A stretch of DNA of 46,700 nt from Micromonospora sp. CB01531 (lineage in GTDB: Bacteria > Actinomycetota > Actinomycetes > Mycobacteriales > Micromonosporaceae): NCBI RefSeq assembly GCF_001905095.1, contig NZ_LWLS01000091.1, positions 11,031-57,730 on the forward strand. Direction: 5' to 3'. The position numbers and the translations under genes are program-made. The notes under the pieces were generated by a model that made no database searches, was not told the origin of the DNA, and was given only the letters and a program-made list of their open reading frames with translations. Below are positions 35,085-43,191 of the stretch, piece after piece. The number at the start of each line of letters is the position of its first letter. Position 1 is the stretch's first letter.

Positions 35085-35320
35085 GTGGCTCGCGACGAAC
35101 TTGAGCCGCTCGTAGGAGCCGTGCGTGAGGTGGTGAACCGGCTGATCGCGGCGGGGCACTGGCGTCCCGGCGACCCGCCGATTCTGATCGTCACTGACAC
35201 CGGCTACGACATCACCCGGCTGGCGTTCGTCCTGGCTGACCTGCCCGTGCAACTGCTCGGCCGGCTTCGCGCCGACCGGGTGCTACGGCTACCGAAGCCG
35301 CCCCGACACCCTGGCGCGAC
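35085..35320 (+). pseudogene. DDE transposase central remnant
   Basis: The frame reads ALVARDELEPLVGAVREVV, RLIAAGHWRPGDPPILIVTD, TGYDITRLAFVLADLPVQLL and GRLRADRVLR, then drifts into non-homologous Arg-rich sequence. This matches the central DDE (second Asp region, here VTDTGYD) part of a transposase group widespread in actinomycetes. The N-terminus and the rest of the catalytic domain are missing. It marks the border between the chromosomal-looking cluster and the mobile-looking region that starts at 35388. Confidence 0.7.
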
Positions 35321-35387
35321 CGGCCGACCGCGTGGTCGCCGAGCCGGATCCGGCCGGATACAGCGACCTGCTGGCCAGAAGCGTCGG

Positions 35388-37307
35388 TCAGGTGGTTGAG
35401 CCGTCCGTGAGGCGGCGTAGCGCCTTCCCGGCGGTGGGGAATGCGAGTCGCAGTGTGTGTGCGGTGAGGCGGACGCCCCACCAGGTGAGGGCGACGAGGT
35501 AGCCGACGATGAGGGCGCCGTGGGTGTTGTTGGTGAAGACGATGGCGTAGCCGATGGCGAGGCCTGTGGCGGTGATGGTGCGGATGGTGCGGCTTCGGCT
35601 GGCGGTCAGGCCGGTGGCGGCGCCGACAAGCGCTGCTCCGATGCTGCCGATGAGGCCTTCCATGCCGGTCAGGTCGACGGGCGCAGTGATCGTGAGCGCT
35701 GCTCGCATGAGGTAGATGCCGGTGACGGCGATGGCGGCGTGGATGATCGCCGGTCGGGCGCGCGCGAGCCAGGCGGGCAGGGTGTGGGCCGGGATCCGGG
35801 GTGCGGCGGCGGCGATGACGGCGGCGCAGGCCGCGAGGGGTAGCGCGGAGCCGAGTGTCCAATTCAGGTATTGACCGTAGTCGAATTCGACGGAGGTGCC
35901 GGTGGCGAGGCCGTAGAGGGCGGCGGCGATCGCGCCGCCGGCGGCGGCGGCGAGGTATCCGCGCCGGATGAGGCTGCCGGCCGCAGCTGTTGCGGTGGTG
36001 GGTGTGCCGGCGAGCCAGGTGGTGGGGGCGAGGTGCGCGACGGCGAAGGCAGTGAGCATGGCGAGTGCGCCGGCGGTGCCCAACTCGGGTAGGGAGGTGC
36101 GGACGCCGACGACCCGGAGAGCGTAGGTGGTGGTGATGTCTGCGGTGAGGATCGCTTGGAGCAGCAGTGTGAGGGAGCAGGCGCCGAGAAGGAGGGCGCC
36201 GGTCAGGTCCCGGATGCGGAGTCGGACGCGTGGTAGCCGCGTGTTGGCGGCGGTGGGTGTGTGGTGGTGCGGCGCGGTGAGGGCCAGAGCGCCGTCGGCG
36301 AGGGCGTGGGAGTGGCCGGTAAGGGTGCTCGGGGTGAGGCCGGTGGCGGTGGCGAGGCGGTCTTGCAGGCCGGGTAACGCTTCGGCTTGCCGGAGGAGGA
36401 CGCCGCTGAGGTGTTGGCTGTCGATGTCGGCGGCGTCGAGGATGTCTCGGACCGCGTCGTGGACGCTGTTGAGGAGGGGCTGCGCGGCGACGGCGACGTC
36501 GTCGTGGCTGATGACCGCGGGCTTGCGGGGTGCGGGGAGCAGCACCGGCGCGCGATCCTGGGCCGTCAACAGCTGTCTGGCATGTCGGATGGATTCCAGC
36601 AGCGCTCGATTGTTGTGGTCCTGTGTGGGCTGAGCGATCTCGGTTCGCAGGGGGTCGTCGTCCTCGGTGGCCGCGTCAACGATTCGCTGGGCGAGAATCT
36701 GGTTCACGTCGCGGGGCAGGTCGATCGATCGGGTCGCCAGCTCGCGGAACCCGTCGGGGCCGACCTGGAGGACGGTGACGGTGACCGGATGGCGGTCGGC
36801 CTGGCAGATCAGCAGGCAGGAGCCGTCAGGTGTCGTGACCCCGTGGGCCCTGGTGTAGGCGGCCAGCGCTGCCGGCGCGGTGACCATGGCGGGGGCGGGC
36901 AGGCTGGCGTGGGCTGCCGCGTCGGTGAGCTGTCCTCTTCGGCGTGGTCCCCAGCTTGCCGGGATGGTCACGGTGAGGGCGGTGATCGGCTCACCGACCT
37001 GGCGGGCGGCCTGGTCAGCGACATGCCACAGCTGTGCGGCGAGCAGTTGCACACCGTCGACCGGCTGGTCGGCCTCGGTTCTGCCGAGCAGCTCCAGCGG
37101 GTCACTGACGAACTGATGGTCCGCCGACGGCTGGGACGCTGCGGCCACTGCGACGTGAACGTGACCGGCAGGGTCGAGGGCGACGCCGTGCGGCATGACA
37201 AGGCCACCGTCGAGCATCACGGGGATCCGGGCGCCGTGCCGGTCGACGGTGGCGGCGATGGCCGACGAACTGAGATCGATGGATAGTCGGACACCCCCGC
37301 TTGGCAT
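35388..37307 (-). CDS. Degenerate Hsp70-like domain fused to polytopic membrane domain
   Basis: 639 residues from ATG 37307 (GGGAG 11 bases upstream). Residues 1 to about 350 follow the Hsp70/actin ATPase plan: phosphate-1-like VRLSIDLSSS, TALTVTIPASWGPRRRGQL, then MVTAPAALAAYTRAHG. The phosphate-2 position (normally DxGGGT) reads LLICQADRHPVTVTVL, and the adenosine loop (normally GGxxR) reads GVLLRQAEALPGL, so nucleotide hydrolysis may be lost. From about 360 there are some eight membrane segments, e.g. LTGALLLGACSLTLLLQAIL and GALIVGYLVALTWWGV. It is divergent from the LysM-BTAD gene. This domain fusion is not a known chaperone type. Function is unknown; a membrane-bound partner of the LysM-BTAD protein is inferred. 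Confidence 0.8.
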   Translation of the reverse strand: MPSGGVRLSIDLSSSAIAATVDRHGARIPVMLDGGLVMPHGVALDPAGHVHVAVAAASQPSADHQFVSDPLELLGRTEADQPVDGVQLLAAQLWHVADQAARQVGEPITALTVTIPASWGPRRRGQLTDAAAHASLPAPAMVTAPAALAAYTRAHGVTTPDGSCLLICQADRHPVTVTVLQVGPDGFRELATRSIDLPRDVNQILAQRIVDAATEDDDPLRTEIAQPTQDHNNRALLESIRHARQLLTAQDRAPVLLPAPRKPAVISHDDVAVAAQPLLNSVHDAVRDILDAADIDSQHLSGVLLRQAEALPGLQDRLATATGLTPSTLTGHSHALADGALALTAPHHHTPTAANTRLPRVRLRIRDLTGALLLGACSLTLLLQAILTADITTTYALRVVGVRTSLPELGTAGALAMLTAFAVAHLAPTTWLAGTPTTATAAAGSLIRRGYLAAAAGGAIAAALYGLATGTSVEFDYGQYLNWTLGSALPLAACAAVIAAAAPRIPAHTLPAWLARARPAIIHAAIAVTGIYLMRAALTITAPVDLTGMEGLIGSIGAALVGAATGLTASRSRTIRTITATGLAIGYAIVFTNNTHGALIVGYLVALTWWGVRLTAHTLRLAFPTAGKALRRLTDGSTT

Positions 37308-37383
37308 GTGCGGCAGTTTCTCCCGACAGGGGAGTGGATCGTCAACCACAGTCCCGCGCAGTGATCTTTTGTGCGCGTATGGT

Positions 37384-37396
37384 GAGAATCCTTCTC
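37384..37396. promoter_or_regulatory. Inverted repeat in the divergent promoter region
   Basis: GAGAA-TCC-TTCTC lies midway between the starts at 37307 (minus) and 37470 (plus). It is a short candidate operator that the cytoplasmic winged-helix domain of the LysM-BTAD protein could use. Confidence 0.35.
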
Positions 37397-37469
37397 TCGG
37401 AGATGGCCATCGACCGCCATTGTCGTGTATGCGGGAGGAAGATCAGCATCGGCGCGGGTGGAGGGCAGA

Positions 37470-40223
37470 GTGCCGCAGCAGTCCCCGAACAGAGGCAATC
37501 GGCTGGCCGAATATGCGCGTCCCACGGTCTATGCCCCACACGAATCGTCATCGCCCCGGCCCCCAGGGCACCGGCCGGCGGTTCCCGTTCGAGTGATCCG
37601 CGCCGTCGTGGGCGCTCTGGCCTTCCTGGTCGGGGTGCCGGCTCTGCTGTGGATCGTCGGTGGTGCCCCGGTGCGACGGCTGCCGACGTGGCCGCAGGTT
37701 GTCACCTGGTTCGACGAGCCGAGCGGCCGATTCACCCCGGATGTTCTTACTGGCGCAGCCATCTGGATGCTGTGGCTGTTCTGGGCGGCGTGCGCGCTGC
37801 TCCTGACCGCCGAACTGTTCGCGGTGTTGACCCGATGGCGGATCCCCGCGCTGCGGCTTCCGGCACCGTTACACCGGCTCGTGTTCGGCCTTGCCGGCAC
37901 CGCCGCAATCGCCGTCACCTCTGTCGGATCCCTCAACACGGGGGAGGACGGTGGCAGGTCGACGGCCGTCGTCGCCTCCGCTGACAGCACCGGCGTGATT
38001 CCTCGACAAGCCGTCGCGCGAGGACCCGCGCTGATCCACGTCGCCGACACCCGCTACGTCTACGCCGTCGAGCGGCACGACACCCTGTCCAAGATCGCCA
38101 AGGAGTGGCTCGGCGACGCCAAGAGGTGGCCGGAGATCTGCCGCCTGAACAAACACCGCCACTTCCCTCGAGTCGGCGGCACCCTGCGCGACTGCAGCCT
38201 CATCTACCCCGGCTGGGAACTGCGGCTCCCCGCCGACGCCCGCCCGCCGAAAGGTGCCACACCGGCGACGCCGCCCGCTGCGCCAACGCCACCGCCGGTG
38301 ACCGCGACTTCTTCGGCATCGCCGAGTGCCGCCCCAGACTCGCCGAGTCCCACAGTGCCGCCCGCGACGACCGAGCAAGAAGCAGCAGCAATCCCCAACA
38401 GCACACCGACGGCCACCCCGAGCCCGCCAGAGTCCACCCCGCCGACCCCGCCGGCCACCCCCACCCCCACCGCGTCAGCGTCGCCAGGCAATAGCGACAC
38501 ACACGGTCCGACCGCGACGACCGACGGTGTGCAGCTATCACCGTCCAACTGGCTGCCCTGGTCACTCGCCGCCGCGATCAGCGCTGCCGCCCTGCTGGTC
38601 TGGGCACAACGCCGCCGCCGATACACCGGCGAGCCCGCAGCCGACCCACCCACAGAACTGCCACCGTCTGTGCGCCACCTGCGCCGCGCCGTGGCCCGCA
38701 ACCCCGAACTGCCGAACCCGGACAGCCACGACACCGAGCCGCCCGCATTCGTGCCCGACCTCGCACCGCTGCCACCCGGCGGAACCGGCATCGTCGGCGA
38801 CGGCGCGCACGCCGCCGCCCGCGCCACCCTCGTCGCCGTCCTGGCATCCGGCAGCCCGCACCACCCCGACGCCCGCGGCGAAGTCATCATCGACGCCGCC
38901 ACCCTGGAAACATTGCTCGGCCCCAACGCCGTGGCCCTCAGCCCATGGCCACGGCTCCACGTCACCGACCGCGTCGAGGACGCGCTCACCATGATCGAAG
39001 CCAAACTCCTGCACCGCAGCCGCATCCTCGACGAGCACACCCTCACCGATCTGGACACCCTGCGCCAGCAGGCTCCCGACGAGGAAGCCCTGCCGCCGAT
39101 CATGCTCATCACCGAAACCCCGCCCGCCAGCGCCCGGATGCGCACCAAGACCGCTCTCGCCCTCGGCAGCGACCTCCACGTGTCCGGCCTGCTGCTCGGC
39201 GAGTGGGCCCACGGCGCCACCGTCGAGGTCAGCCCGGACGGCCACACCAACCTCGTCTCGGGCCAGGCGGCCGAGCCGATGCCGCCGCGCCTGCCCGTAC
39301 TCGAGCCCGACACGGCGATCCAGATCCTCACCACGCTGCGGGAGGCGCAGACCGGGGAACCACCCGCCGTCGCCTCACCCGCTCTACCGGTCACGGTCGT
39401 CCCACTGCACGCCAACCGAACCGACACCGACCCGCCCGACCAGCCTGCCCCCGTCACCACCCCATCCACCGACGCCAACAGCGGCAAAGCGCAGCTGCGG
39501 GTGCTCGGCCAGCCGCGCATCGACAACATCACCGAACCCGGCCGGCCGCTACGCGCCAAAGCCCTCGAACTCGCCGTATTCCTCGCCTGCCACCCCGACG
39601 GAGTCACCACCCGCGAGATCGGCGAATACCTCGAACCCGACGCCCGCATCAGCCAAGCCGACCAACGCGTACACACCAACGCGAGCAACCTGCGACACGT
39701 ACTCAGCCGCGCCGGCACCGCCGAGACGAAGAACGCCTACCTCATCAAGACCACCGGACGCTACCGACTCGACCCAGCCACCATCGACGTCGACGTCTGG
39801 ACGCTGCGCGACCTGCTGCGGGCCGCAGCCATCGCCACCGGCCCACGCCGCCACGAACTACTCACCGCCGCCTGCGACCTCTACACCGCACCCCTCGCAG
39901 AAGGCCAAGACTACGAATGGCTCCAGCCACACCGCGAGACCGTACGCCGCTGGGGCACCGAAGCCCACCTGCTACTCGCCGACGACCTGCTCGACACCGA
40001 CCCGCAGGCCGCATCCGACCTACTCACCAAGGCCATCGACCTGGACCGCTACAACGAAACCCTCTACACCCGCGCCATGCACGCCCGCCACGCCCTCGGC
40101 GACCCCGACGGCATCCGCACCCTCCAGCGCGCCCTGACCAAAGCCCTCGCCGACCTCGACGCCGAACCCCAAGAAGCAACCATCACGCAGGCAGACCAGC
40201 TATGCAGAAGCCTGGCCACGTAG
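37470..40223 (+). CDS. Membrane LysM protein with cytoplasmic winged-helix/BTAD regulator domain
   Basis: 917 residues from GTG 37470, chosen because GGAGG lies 5 bases upstream; a GTG at 37425 is in frame but has no such site. Order: a cytoplasmic N-terminus, TM1-3 (about 43-65, 94-119, 136-154), an extracytoplasmic LysM (about 196-255; YAVERHDTLSKIAKEWLGDA), a Pro/Thr/Ser-rich stalk (255-355) and TM4 (about 360-379). A large cytoplasmic part then contains a winged helix (about 670-770; LRVLGQPRIDN, THEN LRAKALELAVFLACHPDG) and a BTAD helical domain (LRDLLRAAA to the end). Four TM segments place LysM outside and BTAD inside. It could relay peptidoglycan binding to transcription. The divergent Hsp70-like protein is a likely partner. 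Confidence 0.9.
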   Translation: MPQQSPNRGNRLAEYARPTVYAPHESSSPRPPGHRPAVPVRVIRAVVGALAFLVGVPALLWIVGGAPVRRLPTWPQVVTWFDEPSGRFTPDVLTGAAIWMLWLFWAACALLLTAELFAVLTRWRIPALRLPAPLHRLVFGLAGTAAIAVTSVGSLNTGEDGGRSTAVVASADSTGVIPRQAVARGPALIHVADTRYVYAVERHDTLSKIAKEWLGDAKRWPEICRLNKHRHFPRVGGTLRDCSLIYPGWELRLPADARPPKGATPATPPAAPTPPPVTATSSASPSAAPDSPSPTVPPATTEQEAAAIPNSTPTATPSPPESTPPTPPATPTPTASASPGNSDTHGPTATTDGVQLSPSNWLPWSLAAAISAAALLVWAQRRRRYTGEPAADPPTELPPSVRHLRRAVARNPELPNPDSHDTEPPAFVPDLAPLPPGGTGIVGDGAHAAARATLVAVLASGSPHHPDARGEVIIDAATLETLLGPNAVALSPWPRLHVTDRVEDALTMIEAKLLHRSRILDEHTLTDLDTLRQQAPDEEALPPIMLITETPPASARMRTKTALALGSDLHVSGLLLGEWAHGATVEVSPDGHTNLVSGQAAEPMPPRLPVLEPDTAIQILTTLREAQTGEPPAVASPALPVTVVPLHANRTDTDPPDQPAPVTTPSTDANSGKAQLRVLGQPRIDNITEPGRPLRAKALELAVFLACHPDGVTTREIGEYLEPDARISQADQRVHTNASNLRHVLSRAGTAETKNAYLIKTTGRYRLDPATIDVDVWTLRDLLRAAAIATGPRRHELLTAACDLYTAPLAEGQDYEWLQPHRETVRRWGTEAHLLLADDLLDTDPQAASDLLTKAIDLDRYNETLYTRAMHARHALGDPDGIRTLQRALTKALADLDAEPQEATITQADQLCRSLAT

Positions 40224-40305
40224 CGAGAGCACCACCGCACCGACGCACAGCCAGCCAGTATCCGGATCACCCGTTCAAGTGACGCATGACGAGGCACCAG
40301 CACGG

Positions 40306-41068
40306 TCACGCGCCCGCAAGGTTGGCCCGGACAGCGGCCAAGTAGCGCCGAGCCGTCCTCGGCGCACGGCCAATCTCGGCGGCCACGTCCTCGGCGGTCA
40401 CGTCCGGCCGGTCCGCCACGATGGCGGCCACCTTCGCGGCTATGTCGTCGGCCAAGTCCGCCTGGCGAGGCCGCGGCGAGGCCGGCCGGACGTGGTGACG
40501 ACGGGCGGCCGTGGCCGTGGCCGTGGTGGTCCGCCAGTCTCCCGCCCGGGTGGTCGTGTCCGCCGTGGCCGTAGCCTGCGGCCTGGTGGCCTCTGGCGCG
40601 TGGCCGTCCGTCCGGCCGTCCGTGGCCGGGGTGGTGACCGTGGCCGTTGGGCGGCCGGTTGTCAGGAGGGCCCCGGTCGCCATGAGCATCAGGCCGTCCA
40701 CGGCCAATGGCCCGACCGCGACGGTGACCGTGACCGCGTCTTCGCCGTAGTGGTCGAGGAGGCCGGACAGGTGTCGGTGGGAGACGAGGGCGGCCGCGGC
40801 GGCCACTGGGAGGAGGCCACCGAATCGGAGGGTGGTCCATCGGTGGCCGGGTGGCCATGCGGTTCGGGTCAGGATCTCCACGGCCACGTACAGGGCGACC
40901 GGCCAGAAGACAGATCCGGCCACGGCCCCGGCCTGCGGGCGAGCAGTCGGTCGGGGCGTCGTCGGGCCGGACGTAGGAGTGGGCGATGTTCGCTGCAATG
41001 GACACGGCCCCGCCGAGGACGGCCCCGGCGTACGCCCAGTTACGGCCAGCGATTCGGACAGCGGCCAT
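40306..41068 (-). pseudogene. DUF2637/Spd-like membrane protein, frameshifted near 40943
   Basis: ATG 41068 follows AAGGAG and begins MAAVRIAGRNWAYAGAVLGG, TM1 of DUF2637 (spread-like) proteins of actinobacterial mobile elements. After SYVRPDDAPTDCSP one extra C in a CCC run shifts the frame. The continuation AGAVAGSVFWPVALYVAVEI, VSHRHLSGLLDHYGED and GPLAVDGLMLMATGALL runs on to 40306. It supplies TM2-4, a Thr-rich linker and a C-terminal helix-turn-helix (DVTAEDVAAEIGRAPRTARR). If the C is a sequencing error the protein is about 253 residues and intact. DUF2637 proteins accompany conjugation and replication genes of actinomycete ICEs. Confidence 0.75.
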
Positions 41069-41384
41069 CGGGTGGGTCTCCTTCGCGATCGTGCGGACGG
41101 CGGCGGGACTGGGATCGCCGTTGCCGGCGGCGCGGATGATCGGGCCTGGCCTCCTCGGTGCCTGTCGACCAGGTGGCCAGCGGCGCCGATGGGGGGCGGG
41201 CATGACGGTGGGCCTGCCGAGGAGTACGGCGGTGATGGCGTCGGCGGCGGTCATCGGTCACGTGCGAGGGCTTCGGACCGGCACGGGCCACAGTTGCCGG
41301 CCGGGGAACCCCGGTGGTGCGGGCACTGCACGGCGGCGGGGTGAGAGGGGAGGGCGGCGCCGCGAAGCGAGCGCGGGCCCTGTT

Positions 41385-41518
41385 GGTTATTAACGGTTAA
41401 GGACGGTTCGGCGGAAGCAGGCTTCCGGCCGTTCGGTACCACACTTCCGGCCGTCTGGTACTGCACTTCCGCCCGGTCCCGGCCCGGCCGGAAGCCAGCT
41501 TCCGCCCGGTTATCCACA
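41385..41518. other. Origin-like array: DnaA box, phased CTTCCG repeats, AT-rich palindrome
   Basis: TTATCCACA, a consensus DnaA box, lies at 41510-41518. Next to it CTTCCG recurs at 41422, 41444, 41466 and 41499 (steps of 22, 22 and 33). Two copies are paired with CGGAAG into palindromes (41412-41427, 41489-41504) and two with GGTAC (GGTACCACACTTCCG, GGTACTGCACTTCCG). GGTTATTAACGGTTAA (41385-41400) is the most AT-rich stretch nearby and holds TTAAC-G-GTTAA. Because 22 is not a multiple of 3, the repeats do not repeat codons. A minus frame (41251-41619) reads through and ends with CPHHRGSPAGNCGPC; it may be the shifted C-terminus of the adjacent HTH gene. Confidence 0.6.
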
Positions 41519-41878
41519 GGCTCCGGGGCCCCGGTCGGGCGGCCCGACTGCAGCTCGGCCAGCGGTTTCCAGGGCTGCCGGGAGCGGGCGTCGGCGTTGC
41601 ATCGCGAGATCCCAGACAATCGGGCGACGGTCGGCGGGAAGGAGGCTCGCGTGACGCTGGTCGCCTCGGCGGATCAGGCCGACGCGCGCCAGTTCGGCGA
41701 GGTCATTGCGGACCGCGCGAACCGACTTGCGGGCGTAGAACGCCAGGCGCTCCTGCGACGGGAAGGCGCCGCGCCCGTCGGCGTGTGCGTGATTGGCGAG
41801 GCCGATCAGGACGGCGAGACAAGACGGCGGGACATCCGGGGCCTCACTGAGGGCCCAGGACACGGCCTCGATACTCAT
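41510..41878 (-). CDS. Helix-turn-helix protein of mobile element (replication-type)
   Basis: 122 residues; its ATG overlaps the stop of the upstream gene (ATGA, 41875-41878). It begins MSIEAVSWALSEAPDVPPSC, then LAVLIGLANHAHADGRGAFP, SQERLAFYARKSVRAVRNDL and ELARVGLIRRGD. This is the winged helix of DnaD/RepA-like or GntR-like proteins found in actinobacterial integrative elements. The frame ends at a TAA inside the DnaA box. Family members are usually longer, and the other minus frame (to 41251) carries a Cys-rich tail typical of such proteins, so a frameshift near 41520-41620 is possible. Its position beside the origin-like array suggests it binds there. Confidence 0.75.
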   Translation of the reverse strand: MSIEAVSWALSEAPDVPPSCLAVLIGLANHAHADGRGAFPSQERLAFYARKSVRAVRNDLAELARVGLIRRGDQRHASLLPADRRPIVWDLAMQRRRPLPAALETAGRAAVGPPDRGPGACG

Positions 41879-42159
41879 CCGGGCACCACCCGCCGCAAGA
41901 CGTCGACCAGACGCAGCGCGGCAACGCCGTGAAGGTCGACGCGGGCGACCTCGAGAGTGTCTTCAGCGCCGGGGCGACAGGCCTCGACGGCGGCCAGGCC
42001 GTCGACGATCCGGGCGAGGAGGTCGCCAGCGGCCAGGGCCGAGGTGAAGTCCGTAGCAGCGACGGCGAAGCCGCGGGCGGCAAGCTCGGCGGCGCGTTTG
42101 ATGACGTCGGCGTCGGTCGAGTGATCGGCGACGACTACGCAGGGGCGGGTACGGCGCAT
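41875..42159 (-). CDS. Small hypothetical protein of mobile element
   Basis: 94 residues from ATG 42159, chosen because GGAGG lies 8 bases upstream; an ATG at 42177 is in frame without such a site. The sequence starts MRRTRPCVVVADHSTDADVI and contains AAELAARGFAVAATDFTSAL and a Leu/Val-rich C-terminal helix. It may be a small alpha/beta domain; no family was recognised. Its stop overlaps the start of the HTH gene, so the two are coupled. The promoter probably lies in the region with the palindrome at 42317. Confidence 0.65.
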   Translation of the reverse strand: MRRTRPCVVVADHSTDADVIKRAAELAARGFAVAATDFTSALAAGDLLARIVDGLAAVEACRPGAEDTLEVARVDLHGVAALRLVDVLRRVVPG

Positions 42160-42316
42160 TGGGCGGACCTCCGGCATCCGTCAAGACCCTGAAGCGCTGC
42201 CCCGGGGTCGCTCCTTATCGGGGCCACGGCGGCCTCGCGTGGCACTGACACGTGACTCGCGTGTGGCGCATCGCGGTGCCGGGCGACGACGCCGGGGCAT
42301 TCCGTGTATCGGGGAG

Positions 42317-42334
42317 GTATGGAAAATTTCATAC
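42317..42334. promoter_or_regulatory. AT-rich near-palindrome, candidate operator
   Basis: GTATGGAAAATTTCATAC pairs at 7 of its 9 symmetric positions and is strikingly AT-rich for this DNA. It lies between the divergent genes starting at 42159 (minus) and 42369 (plus). It looks like a repressor site controlling the mobile element's replication genes, the VanZ gene, or both. Confidence 0.5.
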
Positions 42335-42368
42335 GTCACTGCAACGGCCCTCCGTTTCTAATGGGGGC

Positions 42369-43073
42369 ATGAAGCACCGTGCATCCCTGTCAGCAGAGCC
42401 CCGCCGTACGCGCCGAATCGGGCTCGTCAGCCTGGCGATCCTCGGCCTGGCGAGCGGGGCGTTCGTCGTGCGGCGGCCGCTCATGATGTCCGCTCCGAGG
42501 TGCATGGCCGGGCGGTGGCACGGCTGCTTCGACACGTTCAACGGGGTGCTGCTCATGATGCTGGTCGGCCTGCCGTTGGCCGCTCTGGTGGTGTGGGCTC
42601 TGACGCGCCGTCGGCGTGCTGCCGGCGTCCCGTCGGCGTGGCGGATGTCGCTGGCCGAGGTGGGCATGGTCTACGGGACGGTGCCGCTGGTATGGCTGAC
42701 CATGATGCCGGGCCCGGGGGCCGGCATCGTCCCGGGCCGGGTGAGCCTGGTCCCGCTGCGGGACCTGGTCACGATGGGGCCGATCGGGATCGGCGGGAAC
42801 CTGCTGATCTTCGCGGCGCTGGGGTTCTTCGCCCCGATACGGTTCGCGGCGCTGGCGACCGTGCCGCGGACCCTGGCGCTCGGGGCGGGCTGCGCGGTCC
42901 TGGTCGAGACCGCACAGTACGTCCTGCGGCTGGACCGGGTTTCCTCCGTGGATGACGTCCTGGTCAACGCCGCCGGCGCGGTGCTGGCCGGGCTGGCGTC
43001 ACGCCACTGGTGGCGCACTACGGCGGAGGTGCCATCGGACAAGCCGCGCCCCGCGCCGGCGCCGGCAGGCTGA
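42369..43073 (+). CDS. VanZ-family membrane protein
   Basis: 234 residues from ATG 42369 (GGGGG just upstream; ATG 42252 would add an unrelated leader). About five membrane segments. VanZ hallmarks are the FDTFNGVLLMMLVGLPLAAL segment, SLVPLRDLVTMGPIGIGGNL (normally NxxPFxxI...xNxxLFxPxG) and the conserved ETAQYVLRLDRVSSVDDVLV with NAAGAVLAG. VanZ gives low-level teicoplanin resistance in enterococci, but most actinobacterial homologues are uncharacterised and probably act in envelope biology. It is separated from the HTH genes by the palindromic region and followed by a broken transposase. Confidence 0.9.
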   Translation: MKHRASLSAEPRRTRRIGLVSLAILGLASGAFVVRRPLMMSAPRCMAGRWHGCFDTFNGVLLMMLVGLPLAALVVWALTRRRRAAGVPSAWRMSLAEVGMVYGTVPLVWLTMMPGPGAGIVPGRVSLVPLRDLVTMGPIGIGGNLLIFAALGFFAPIRFAALATVPRTLALGAGCAVLVETAQYVLRLDRVSSVDDVLVNAAGAVLAGLASRHWWRTTAEVPSDKPRPAPAPAG

Positions 43074-43191
43074 GTCGGTGTCCAGCGCTGTCGGCCGGCA
43101 TCTTCTGAGCCATTGTCATCGTGACTATGGCCTGGACCCGGACGGCTACGAAATCATGTTCGAGCAGTTCCGCATGTAGACCCAGCCAGTT

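Noticed and set aside
40064..40305. Minus-strand frame running past the DUF2637 stop
   Set aside because: It is out of phase with the DUF2637 C-terminus and overlaps the LysM-BTAD gene; coding shadow.
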